From Tetragonia tetragonoides (taxonomy: Eukaryota > Streptophyta > Magnoliopsida > Caryophyllales > Aizoaceae): DNA of 64,000 bases. The stretch spans positions 32,785,501-32,849,500 of the forward strand of contig CM076140.1 in assembly GCA_038025085.1 (NCBI GenBank), written 5' to 3'. Under the pieces are notes generated by a model. The model was given only the letters and a program-made list of their open reading frames with translations. It was not told the origin of the DNA and ran no database searches. How positions within the stretch are numbered: the first letter of the stretch is position 1; each line of letters opens with the position of its first letter. A program made the translations under genes and the position numbers. Shown one piece after another: positions 43,071 to 54,122 of this stretch.

Positions 43071-44460
43071 TCAATTTGTGTACGCCTCTTTTTTTTTAAT
43101 TTTCGGATTTTTTTTTTTGACGTAGCACTTCTTCAGTTGGTCCATATTGGTGAGCTGACTGAACTCGATGCCATCAATATCCATGAGTCTGATTACGCTT
43201 CCTGATAGAATGCCTTTGATGATGAACGGACCAGACCAGTTTGGTCGAAATTTGCCTCTAGGGTCAGTACCTGGGGCACGTAATTCTTTCCAAACTAAGT
43301 CCCCTTCCTTTAAATTTCGAGGTCGAACCTTTTTGTTGAATGCTCTTGCCATGCGTTGTTGGTACATGTGGGAATAGTCTAGGGCCCGTAGGCGTCTTTC
43401 ATTCGTGAACATGAGTTCCTCGTAGCGGGCTTGTAACCATTAGGTTTCAGGAATTTCACCCTCTAAGGCTATGCGCATGGAGGGTAGTTTGACTTCTATG
43501 GGTAGAACCGCTTCCATTCCGTAGACTAGGGAATAAGGTGTTGCTCCCATAGAGGATCTTATGGATGTCCTAAGCCCCCAAAGGGCAAATGAGAGTTTCA
43601 TGGGCCAATCTTTGTAGTTTTCTATCTTCTTTTCAATGATAGTCTTGAGGTTTTTGTTGGCGGCTTCTACTGCGCCATTGGTTTGGGGACGGTAAAGGGA
43701 CGATTTATGGTGCCGGATCTTGTAGTTTTTGAGGAGGGTGGCTGTTTCGGCTTTGAAATGGGATCCATGGTCACTGATGATTTCATGTGAAACGACGTAT
43801 CGGCAAATGATGTTGTTCCTTATGAATTTGGACACTTGTTTGGAGGTAAGGACGGCATAGGATTGGGCTTCAACCCATTTGGTAAAATAGTTTATGGCAT
43901 AGGATTGGGCTTCAACCCTTTTGGGGTGATCTTACCAATGATATCTATTCCCCGTGCAAAAAACGGCCAAGGGGATGTGAAGTTGTAGAGCATTGAGGGT
44001 GGCATATGCTGCAGGGTGGCATATGCTGCAGGCTGGCATATATCTGACATTTCTTGCACTTCTTGACATAGTCGTAGCAATCCCTTTCCATAGTGGTCCA
44101 ATAGTATCCTAGTCGTAGGACCTTTCTAGAGAGCATTCGACCATTCATGTGTGGTCCGCACACACCATTGTGTACCTTGTCCATAATCTCTGCGGCTTCT
44201 TCGGAGTTCATGCATCTGAGGCTAACCCCGTTGTGGGATTTCTGGTACAGAACCCCCTTATATTCTATGTATTGCGCCGCTAATAGACGGATGTCTTGAG
44301 GGTATATTCCTTTGGTGATGTAGTTGAAGACGTCTTGGTACCAAGGATCCTCTTCGATTGGAGCCAGGGTCATATCTGTGTCGGGGTTGTTGCAAAAGGC
44401 TCGCTTCTTCTTTGTGGAGCATTGTTGAGAGAGTTCAGCTACTCTAATTCCTGTGAAAAG
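43071..44460 (-). pseudogene. Tat-like integrase, decayed
   Basis: Starts about 44460 after a TTTTCACAG acceptor-like site. Zinc-binding domain: VHNGVCGPHMNGRMLSRKVL and CYDYVKKCKKCQIYA. Core: WPFFARGIDIIGKI, FTKWVEAQSYA (shifted frame), ISDHGSHF, PQTNGAVEAANK. C-terminal domain: MARAFNKKVRPRNLKEGDLV, GPFIIKGILSGSV. An in-frame TAA lies near 43440. Two local tandem duplications (GGGTGGCATATGCTGCA at 43998-44040 and ATAGGATTGGGCTTCAACCC at 43857-43920) disrupt the core. No activity is expected. Confidence 0.85.
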
Positions 44461-44797
44461 AGATACTCAGTATTCTCACTTTGTGAAGTTTACTTACATT
44501 GCTTAAATTGATTAGTTAATGATTTGTACAACTTTTGAGTTCATTGGATTCATCAATAGCCAAACAAAGAAAGAAATGAGCAAGAGGAACTTTTATTGAT
44601 TTGCAAAAAGAGATAAGCACACATGACTTTAGAGAAGAGGGTCTCTAATTCCCGTCAAAAAGAAAATAGACTTAGAAAGAAAAGTAAAAGAGGGAACATT
44701 CCCTATTCAAGACTGAACATAAAGATTTAGCTAGGATCCTAACTCGACAAAACTTGGGGACTCAGACTCGATTCCTCTAGCTTCTGCGGGTAACCAA
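44461..44797 (-). other. Spacer where RT and RNase H should be
   Basis: About 340 AT-rich bases without RT motifs. It resembles noncoding text elsewhere (GAAATGAGC..CTTTTATTGATTTGC) and ends with an acceptor-like CACAG, so it may be an intron or the scar of a deletion. Confidence 0.55.
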
Positions 44798-47700
44798 CTA
44801 ATTCCAGGTCTCCTCTTCTTCTTCTAGAGGCGGCGGGATTTCTCCACTGTCTATGATTTTCTGTATATCATCTTTCAGACGAATGCAGTCCTCCGTGTAG
44901 TGGCCAAAGGTTTGGTGATAGCGGCAGTAGGAGTCCTCGTCTTTGTTTATCTCCTGGAGGTTGCCAGGGGGAACCATGGGCTTAAGATCTCCTCTCCATA
45001 TAAGGGTATTCATGACGTCGCCGATGGGGATGTTCAGCCGTGTATATTGTTTCTGGTCGAAGCGGCGCCATCCTTTTATAGCCCAGGCGCTAGGTGACCA
45101 CATGGTTCCTTGATCAATGAAGGTGGTGATTCCCCTTTTTAGACGCTTGCACTGGTTGGTATGATGCCCATTGGCTTCACAATACTTGCACCGAGGATAG
45201 GGATTTCTGTCCCTGGGAAGCATTTGAGGGGTAGCCCGTCTTTGGTGAGCATATCGGTACTTGACCATCTTGCTGAACATTTCATCTTCTTGGAAACAAG
45301 CTTCCCCTTTTGCAAGAATAATATCGCATTCTGTGGGTTTTTCCAACAAGGCGATTTTCTCCTTCATTTGCTGAATTGTGTTGTGGTGGTGCGCCACGTA
45401 GATAGACATCCCCCCGATGGTTTCTTTTATTTCTTCGAACTCATCAGGCTCTCCTATTTCTTCAGGAGGATAGGCCTCGAATTCTCCAGAACCATTTGAG
45501 TTGTAGGACTTAGTGTCTTCCTCTATTAAGGCTACTTCTTCAGGAGAAAATCCCCAAAGATCAATATCCTCACTATCATGTTCTATCTTCAAGACAGGAG
45601 CTTTGTTAATGGTTTCTTTGATGGGGATCACTTCGATTTCCACAATTTCTCCTTCTAGCATCATCTTGACTTTCTGGTGGAGGGTAGAGGCTAATGCATT
45701 TAAACCATTGAGCCAAGGTCGCCCCAATAACAAGTTGAAAGTGGCTGGAATATCCATGACGGAAAACTGGACCATTTTCTCTATAGCTCCAGAGGTGACG
45801 TTCATGGTTATGGTGTCATGGACCTTTCGACTGGAGTTGTCATAAGCACGTAGACATTGTGCGGAGTGAGCCAAATTCTTGATATCAATGCCCAATTTTG
45901 CTGCGTTTCTCAATGGGCATACATTCACGGCAGATTCGTTGTCCATTAGGGTCATAGGCACATATTTGCCCATGGCGAATACAGTCAGGTATAGGGCATT
46001 ATTGTGTGAGGAACCTTCGGAAGGTAGCTCGCTGTCGGAGAAGGTAATGGTCCGTTGCGGTTTATCCCCTACTAAGAAACTGACCAGCTCGTCAGGCCTC
46101 ATATCCTGTGATACTGAAACTTTTGACAAGGCTTCCAAAATGGCCTGTCGATGTTCGTAGGACGAGGCTAAGAGTTGCCAAATGTAGATATCGGCTTTTA
46201 TCCTTTTGAGATGTCCCGTGATAGGAGATTCTTTATCTTTTGCAAGAACTTCTTCAACTTCTTCTTCAGCTGGAGGCTGGACCCTGTCGCTATAGATGTT
46301 TGGTGGCCTATAATGACGACCAGAACGTGTCAAATAGGCCACGCCTACGGGAGATCTTGTTTGGAACTCCCATACGTGTTCCTCGTCATTGTCCCATATT
46401 CCGGCAATCTCGAGTCCCAAGGCATCTTCAATACTAATATGCAGGATTGCACCTAAAGAGTTGTTTGAGTTGCTGGGTGCTTGACCAGGTTTTGGTAAGG
46501 GTATGGTACCGTTCTCAGTTCTATCTTGGATACCATGTTTAAGAGCCCAACAGTTGTCGGTGTCATGCCCTTTTCCTTGATGGTATTTGCAGTATTCTCC
46601 CTCTTTCCAGTTGCGACCCTTAACAGATGGTTCTGGAGTAGGTCCGATAGGCTGCAACAGATTATTTTTTATCATTCTTTCAAGAGCATGTGACAAGGTC
46701 ATACCGAGAGGGGTGAATTCTCTTGGTGGCTTTCTTTCAGCAAAGGTATTCACATCAGCTACCTCATTAACCTGAGCGCCAGAAGAGGCTCCAGCAGTTG
46801 TCCTCTTATCTCTCCCATAAGTGAAGGGCTTAGGGGTGACTTGGTCTTTGTTTTCGTTGAGATCATCCTCAATGAGGATGCCAACGTCGTAAAGACGCTG
46901 GTATGAGTCAATGGCCTGATATTGAAGGTGGTTCTTATAGGCCGGTTGCAGGTTCTTAATAAAATGCCTAATTTGTTTGGTTTCAGAGGGTCTTTCTACC
47001 ATTTCAGCTATCTTGGATTTCCATCGACGGAGGAATTTAGTGAATCCCCCGTTCTTCTCTTGAGTGGTGATTTCAAGCTCTCTCAAAGCGATGGGGAGAG
47101 TAACGTTGTCCCTGTATCGAGCCAGGAAGACTGTGGTAAAATCGGACCAGGTTGGGTAGCTTTCCAGATCCATGGTGTAGAACCACCGTCGAGCATGTGT
47201 ATCAAGGGTCTGGGAAAACAGATGGGCATAGAGTTTCTTGTTGATTCCCCTGAGAGCCATAGCGGTAGTGAAGGATTTCAGGTGATCCTGCGGATTGTTA
47301 ACTCCAATGAAGGTGGGTACTTCAGGCATAAAGAATTTGGCCGGAAGTTTGCCCTTGATCTTAGTGTCAAACTTTCCTACATTGGCATTGTAGTTGGAAA
47401 TCAGGCCGCTACTCTTGAGCACAGAGGTGATCTTAGCCAGCATGGAATTTGGCCCTTCTTCCTCAAAATCGGAATCGGAAAGGATCCTTGTTTCTTCTTC
47501 TCTTTTCCTCTCTATGTCTTCAACCTTGAGTCATACCCGTTCTAGCTCACTCATGAGCTCATCCAGTCTTTCATCAGTGGTCTTAGGCATTGTGAAGTTG
47601 GGAGGGGTGATTGGTGTGGAAAAAAGGTATGTAGTGATGGTGAATTTATTGATGGTGAGGCTTTTTGTGGTGGAGGTAAACGAGAACCTGGCGGTGTAGA

Positions 47701-47811
47701 CGTTTGCAGAAGAACCAACCTTGCCGGAGGCCGAGCCCAACTTTTCTCAAGGTTTCCTTTCTTCTTCGGACCCCCTATCCTGAATAGGAAGCACGGAGTA
47801 CTAAGTGACAA
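44798..47811 (-). pseudogene. Gag-protease with three zinc knuckles
   Basis: The gag start near 47811 (FRIGGPKKK) is lost from frame by a shift in the N-terminal part and by a TGA near 47532 (CGA in related copies). From 47443 an 881-codon frame is open: capsid core (KFFMPEVPTFIGVNNPQDHL; RRWFYTMDLESYPTW), CCHC at 285-298 (CKYHQGKGHDTDNC), aspartic protease at about 480-600 (DNESAVNVCP at 501-510, usual G replaced; LLLGRPWLNGLNA), then CCHC at 752-765 (CKYCEANGHHTNQC) and 840-853 (CRYHQTFGHYTEDC). The last part looks like a second gag nucleocapsid tail. RT does not follow. Confidence 0.8.
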
Positions 47812-48035
47812 GAAAAACTATGAGACTCTCACCTAAGAAAAATGTTAACCCACATATAGAAAGCACATTGTCCTAAAAAAGAAAGGTCCTTAAGCCTAAA
47901 TGGCCAAATATTTCCTTAATATGAAAGGAGAATAAAGTCAATGAACGAAAATAAGAAAATAGAAAAATCGGACTATCTATTTTTTTATTTTTCTAGACTC
48001 AGAGAAAAATGCAAAATGGGATATAAAAAGGTCTT
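47812..48035 (-). other. Leader remnant
   Basis: Noncoding; the words GCCTAAATGGCCAAATATTTC and AATGAACGAAAATAAG match the leaders at 4400-4470 and 7500-7570. Cut by the copia LTR. Confidence 0.65.
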
Positions 48036-48997
48036 TGTGTTTGGGAACGATCCTTGAAACTTTAGTGTTCAATGGAACGTTACCTACAACACATATATTT
48101 ACACGTTCAATCGACTGAGATAAATTCAAGAAAAGTATCTTAAATTTAATCTCTTATTATTTATATCCTTTTTATTGTGCCAAAGATATTATTTGAAATG
48201 AGATTTTTCTGAAATCTATTTATTCTTATATTTGGCTACATGTTTTTTAACTAGGAAGAAAATACTTTCTATAAAGATACTTATTTTATTTTCTTCATAA
48301 ATACTGATTTCGATATTTTTGCTTTATGTGATAAAGAAATTTACTCTTCTATATGAAAATCTTATTTACCAAGTAAAGGAAAAAGAGATTTGGTTTCCTA
48401 GTTGCAAATAGGGTTCCTAGTAGTTGCTTTTTACTTCTTAGTTGTTGTATAAAAAGAAGGATGAACCATAAATCAGTTTTACGCCTATCCTAGCACTGAA
48501 CGTGATATTATCTTTGAGAGAGTCTTGATCACTAACGTTTACACATTATAGAGAACGTTGCCTAATAGCTATAAGTTTCATACGTATATTCATTGCAAAG
48601 CTATAGGTTTTATATTGTACCTTTCTACTTATTGAAGTTCATCAAGGTAAACATTGTTCGTTGAATAGAACAGTTAGAGTTAGTTGTTTAGAGATTGGCT
48701 TGGGTGAGTGCCTAAGTGCGTTTGGCTTGGAAGAGTTTCTGAGTGCGTTTGGCTTGGACGAGTGTTCGAGTACGAGATTAAGTTAGAGTTAACTTGATCT
48801 ACTTGTACTATTTTCTTAAAAAAATAAGTAGTCTTTAAAGTCCTTTGGGCCGTTGTTTTATATTGTTTGTGAGTTGCAAAGGGTTTTCCACGTAAATCGT
48901 GAGTGCTTTAATTGTAGTTCTTTATACTTTTTTTAAATTTCGTAAATTTGAGGTAACACAATTTACCCCCCTCTTGTGTACGTTGTACTACTAACAA
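48036..48997 (+). repeat. 5' LTR of copia element
   Basis: About 960 bases, TGTGTTTGGGAACG to CTACTAACA, followed by a PBS. TATAAAAAG at 48448-48456. The left border is set from the point where Tat-like leader homology ends and may be off by a few bases. Confidence 0.65.
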
Positions 48998-48998
48998 T

Positions 48999-49010
48999 TG
49001 GTATCAGAGC
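48999..49010 (+). other. Primer binding site (tRNA-Met type)
   Basis: TGGTATCAGAGC, two bases after the LTR end. Confidence 0.85.
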
Positions 49011-49048
49011 CTCGTTTTCTTTTAGATACAGGTACACGCTTGAAGAGA

Positions 49049-51153
49049 ATGTTGATCTCAAACACATCGAATAGTATTAAAGAGGGTCAATCTGCTGTAA
49101 GACCACCATTCTTCGACGAGCGAAACTAATCTACTCTGGATGGAAAAATCGTATGGAAATTTACATTAAATCTGAAGAATATCAGGTATGGCAAGTAGTT
49201 AAGAATGGACCGTTCAAAATTGTTGACACGGCAGGTAAAGAAGTAGAAGAGGATAAATGGACTGAAACAAATTTTAGAAAAATTGAAAAAGATGCTAAAC
49301 CAATGAATTTTTTACATTGTGGCTTAGATTCTGATGAATTTAATAGAATATCTGCTTGTTCTAGTGCTAAAGAAATTCGGGATACTTTACAAACTGCTCA
49401 TGAAGGAACTAATGAAATGAAATTATCTAAAATCGATTTATTAGTTCAACAATATGAATCTTTTGAGATGAAGAAAAACAAATCAATAAAGGATATGTTT
49501 ACTCGCTTTACTATTATTATAAATGAGTTAAAGTCCCTTGCCAGAGAATATGCAGTGGAAGATCAAGTTAGAAATATTATGAGGAGTCTACCGAATACTG
49601 AACAATGGATGCCTAAAATAACTGCAATTCAAGAAGCTAGGGATCTCACAAAACTACAAATGGACCAATTGATGGGATCTCTGTTAACTCATGAGATAAA
49701 ACTTGAAACTCGAGCTCCAGAGTCATCAACCAAAGATAGGGCTTGTTTTCAAGGCCAACGAAGATGATGAGCCAATCGGAGATTTTGATGAAGATGATAT
49801 TATGTTTATTTTCAAAATGTTTTTCAAATTCTTAAAAATGTTTAAATCTAATAAAAACTCTAGCAAACACAAAAATTACTCCACTAATGTTTACAAGCAA
49901 AATGTAAATGATGGATTTTGTCATAAATGCAGGTTACCTGGACATATGATAAATCAATGCCCATTGTGGGATATGGAGAAGAAGAAAGATAAAAGAGCAA
50001 ATTTATCCACCACAATAGATAAAGAGTTGGAGAAACTGATGGCTGCATTGAGAGAATAAGAAGTAGATTCGGAAGCAGAAGAAGAACATCCTCCGCAAGC
50101 CCACCTAGCGCTGATGACAATTTCGGATGATGAGACCGATGATGAAGAAGATATTAAGGTATCTACGAACGAATTGAAATCTAAACTATCTTCTTTTTCA
50201 AAAGAAAAATTGATGAATGCCATGAATGTTGTTATTAATAGTTCTCAAGAGACATTGTCCAAATTTTAAGAAGAATCTGAAAATAACAATTTCATTTTGT
50301 TTAATGAAATTAGTGAACTTAAAGAAAGGATGAATACTCTTGATAAGGATAAAAAAAATGCTTAACTGCTAGAATTGATGAAATAAAAAAGAGTAGAAAT
50401 ACTTTGTTTATGCTTAATGAACAACTCACCAAAGAAAAGGAAGTAATCAGTGAAAAGATAAAAACTCTTGAAAAAGAAAATCGTTCGCTAAAAGAAAAGA
50501 ACGTGACCTTAGAAAAGAAAAAGGGAAAAACATGAAAGAATGTTCCCTACAGTTAGAAATAGAGAAATGTTTAAACGACAATCTAGTAAAAGAGAAGGGA
50601 ATGTTGGATAAAAAGTTGAAGGAACGTTCTGTGGAATTACAGAAGCTAAAGTTTAAAGTGAAATTTGTAAAAGAATCTAATGCTCCCACTAGTTCTAACG
50701 ATCATTCTCATATGTTGCAGAAACGTTTGGATGCTCGTAATAAAGAAAATGACACCGTTAAACAGAATTTGTCCACCGTAGAGAAAAATAAAATTAATGC
50801 CACACAAAGAAAATTTGTGATTTATTGGTCAAAAAGCTTATGAGATGTATCTGAAGCATGTTAATACATCTTCCAATCGAAGAATTAGGACCATAGCTAA
50901 ATCTAGTCCTAAAAAGAAATATAGAAAATATGTTGATGTGCTACAGCATCGTGTTTGCATGAATTGTGGTCTTATTCGTCATTTTACTTATGAATGTCCT
51001 AAGTATTTTTTCATGATAAGAACAATGTTACGTTTAAACAAATATGGGTTAGGAAAGATTCTTTGCATATTATTAATACTACTAATCCAAAGGGAACCAA
51101 AGAGGTTTGGGTTCCCAAAACCAAGAATTGATGAACTTATGCAGGCTATATGA
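49049..51153 (+). pseudogene. Copia gag (UBN2-type) with coiled tail and two CCHC knuckles
   Basis: Start near 49049 (MLISNTSNS). RMEIYIKSEEYQVWQVVKNG, IDLLVQQYESFEMKKNKSI and MRSLPNTEQWMPK are typical of the copia gag domain. A shift near 49755 leads to the frame with CHKCRLPGHMINQC (about 49918-49960). A TAA at 50057-50059 and further stops break an acidic and coiled tail (50060-50843). A second CCHC (CMNCGLIRHFTYEC) lies at about 50958-51000 and a WVPK word in another frame near 51110. At least two shifts and four stops make it non-coding today. Confidence 0.8.
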
Positions 51154-51305
51154 GAAGGAGTAAGATTAGTATTGACTAAATGTATCTTGTTTATCTTTAC
51201 TTGCTTTCACTCATGGCATTTAAGATCGAGTGAATGTGGTGATGATTGGCGACAATAAAATAACAAAATTGTCAAGAGCAATAAGGTTAGTAAGTCACTC
51301 ATATA
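50857..51305 (+). repeat. Copia segment duplicated across the nested element, copy 1
   Basis: The same 447 bases follow the nested element at 63184-63634, with about 14 differences by eye. It ends GTCACTC-ATATAT directly at the truncated LTR of the nested element. Confidence 0.9.
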
Positions 51306-53856
51306 TCCCCGAATTCGCAACGATTTTCTGGGAACTATCGACGTCGTTGTGCATGACTCGACACCGCTGAACCTTCCCGAACCCGAGGGGATGTCACTGC
51401 AACATTTATTACTAAGGAGTAAATGCTAAGCAAAAAGAAATACTACGCATCGAAAGGAGCTTACTAAGGAACTAAACAAACTAAACAGTTAATATCAGAG
51501 TTTTCTATATAGTGAGCTAAAACCCATTAAACCAAATTTATTACAACTTGCCTTCCTAGGGCTAAATCCAATAAAAATCCCAAGGATCTAAACTGAACAA
51601 CGCCAACTCTACCTTCCAAGTTGTACGTCCTCAATCAACTAAACCTGCACTTTGGTTTCCGTGACGGAAACAAAATACAGAAGAAAAGAAAAGAAACAAA
51701 AATCAGATAAACTGAATAAACGTCATCCGTACCCAGTAAAAACATTTCGCAAACCTTACCTGAGGTTTTAGAAGAATCATTGAAATTCATTTGCATACTC
51801 ACATAAGCATATAATCAAGCATACGCACAACGACATTCTTTCATATGCAATTCTTGTATAGTGATCACACGAAATACGACATAGACAATCCGTCTTGATT
51901 AGAGAGATGTAAGAGAGCGAATAGAACAGCGATTACCCATACTGTTCATCGAAGATACAATCACGCCATGGACTTAATGACTCTAGTGTGCACACTACCT
52001 CTAGTACAATTACACGATCCTAGAGGACTTAATAAATGGGGAATGATTCGTCCCACACACACTGTGAGGTGTCCATAAGTAACTTGGGAATCAGTCATTC
52101 CTTGAACTACACCATTAGGTGCAATCCCGATTGCTCGACTACTCCTAGGGATCCATTAGGAGTCTTACTCTCATTTAATTCAATTCACATAATTTGCATT
52201 GGTTGACATAAGTGGTAGTACGAGACCACGACTTACTAATTCATTTCATGCTCCCGACAATGAATAGTAAATAACGACAATAATGATAATCCAATACGAT
52301 GAGAATTAAACATGCTTTAATTCAATAACGAGGATAATTCAATAATGATGACAAATAATGTCTAGCACAATTTCGGCAGCACTTCGGCAGGGTAATATGA
52401 TATCCAAAGATTCACAAATCACCAAAGACATTCAACGATAATATATAGGTGCTTACTAGCACTCAATAATACCCATACCATTTAGCATATAATTAATAGC
52501 ATAATAATATTAATAATTCGCTGTTCAACAATTGTCCAATAATCATCATATGGACTAATTAATTCCCAAAGCATGCTAACATCAACATGCTAATTATAAC
52601 TCATATTTACAGCAGTGAATCATGCTTAATAACTTCATAATAACGACGATATAATTTAATCATGCTTTGCATATTAAATTCACAACAAATTCCCAATTAG
52701 CACATAACAGATCAAAATAGTTTTGATGGGGCTTTGGAAGAAGGGAAGCATGAGTGCTTACCACTAATACGCTACCAACAGTAAGTATGCTCCAACCAAT
52801 CGACAATAATCACGCTTGCTCGTTAGGTCCTAATTAAAAATAATTACTGAATCAGTATTAATTAAATACGAAAATACAAACAGTAACGAAATCTCAATCT
52901 GATATTTTTATTACATTTCTTGATTTATTTCAACTAATCTAGGCTTTTGAAAATCCGAATTCCGATTCCGAATGAGTGCAGAAAAATAAAAACATTAAAT
53001 CAAAAATACTGAAAATAGTAATCATAATTACGAAAAATATAAAAACGAAACCCTAACTTCAAAACTAGGTCTAGGTCACGGGTACCCATGCATGGGACCC
53101 ATAACCCGACCCTTCATCACCACCATCACCCACTGGCCACCATGGCTGGTGGTGGTGGTCGCCGGAGCGCCGGCGAGGAGGAGAGAGAAAGAAAACGCCA
53201 AAGAGAGAGAGACGAGAGAGAACGAGAGGAAGAGAAGGAGAGAGCAAGGGGGAGGGGTCGCGCGCCAGCGAACCTAGGGGAGAGAGAGAGGTCGCGGCGA
53301 GAGAGGGAGAAGGAGCGAGCGAAAGGGAGAGAGAGGGAGAGAGAGATTACCGCCGGCAGGAGGGCGGTGGTCAGGTGATCTAGGCGGCGGGAGAACGCCG
53401 GCGAAGTGCTGAGGGGAGAAAGAGAGCTCGGTGAGGGAGAGGGGAGAGAGAGAGGACGGTGAGAGTAGAGAGAGTGCTTGTGAGGGTTTTGGCTCAGTTT
53501 GTAAAACTGATGAATTGCCTCACCTTTTCCTTATATAGGCCCTCAGTCAACCCAAGTCAAATACTATTAGGGTTAGGAATTTATTTAATAATTTTCTGAT
53601 TTAAATAACAAATTAAAACTAATTAAAACTATGTAAAACTATATGAATAATTCTTATTCATATATAAAATATTTTAATTAAACTCCTCAAAATTACTAAA
53701 TACAATTTATGAACGTCCCATAATAATAATTAATATTATTATGGCTTTAATTGAATAAATTGAATCCTTAAATGAATATACGATTTAATCTCCGAAACTA
53801 TTTATAAATCATTTATAAACCAATATAATAATTATAGAAAATATTGGGGAATCACA
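51306..53856 (-). repeat. 3' LTR of Tekay-like element
   Basis: Matches 60547-63185. Outer end truncated to CCCCGAATTCGC. TATATA (reverse) at 53532-53537, GA-rich U5/R part at 53160-53480, and a deletion of about 65 bases near 53255 relative to the 5' LTR. Confidence 0.9.
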
Positions 53857-54122
53857 TTCTACCCTCCTTAAAAGAAGTTTCGTCCCGAAACTTGAGACAT
53901 GAAGTAATCACTTCCCAAAATAAAACGAGTTTACCTATACGAAGGTATAAAACAATTTCTAGGACACTAACATATGCAAGATGAGCAAGTACGATCATGA
54001 TTCTAAGTTGATTAGCATGCACCATGCAATGTTTGAACATGCAATTCGTGCAAAGCGATAAACAAAACGAAATTTCGAGGGGTGACATTCTACCCTCCTT
54101 AAAAGGAGTTTCGTCGCGAAAC
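53857..54122 (-). other. 3' noncoding end with duplicated PPT
   Basis: In element orientation AAGGAGGGTAGAA stands directly before the LTR start (53857-53869) and again at 54088-54100, each after a hairpin word (AGTTTCG-GGA/CGA-CGAAACT) and each followed by TGT. About 230 bases separate them. Confidence 0.75.

Larger units (their letters stand above)
35058..48035 (-). mobile_element. Large Tat-like element with antisense gene module
   Basis: Minus-strand order: leader (to 47812), gag-protease (47811-44798), spacer, integrase (about 44460-43071), then two plus-strand genes (42803-41455 and 40747-38098), 3' noncoding region with tandem repeats (37747-36355), PPT and 3' LTR (36337-35058). The 5' end is cut by the copia insertion near 48036, so the 5' LTR is outside the window. 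RT and RNase H are missing. Extra ORFs between pol and 3' LTR, often in antisense, are known from Tat-lineage plant elements. Confidence 0.8.

Noticed and set aside
44900..47545. Plus-strand frames opposite gag-protease (45161, 45513, 46922 and others)
   Set aside because: They mirror the open minus-strand gag frame and have no features of their own.
53088..53378. Arg/Glu-rich frames (also 62358-62833 and 17405-17981)
   Set aside because: They follow from GA/CT-rich low-complexity parts of the Tekay-like LTRs; no ATG context or conserved protein is seen.
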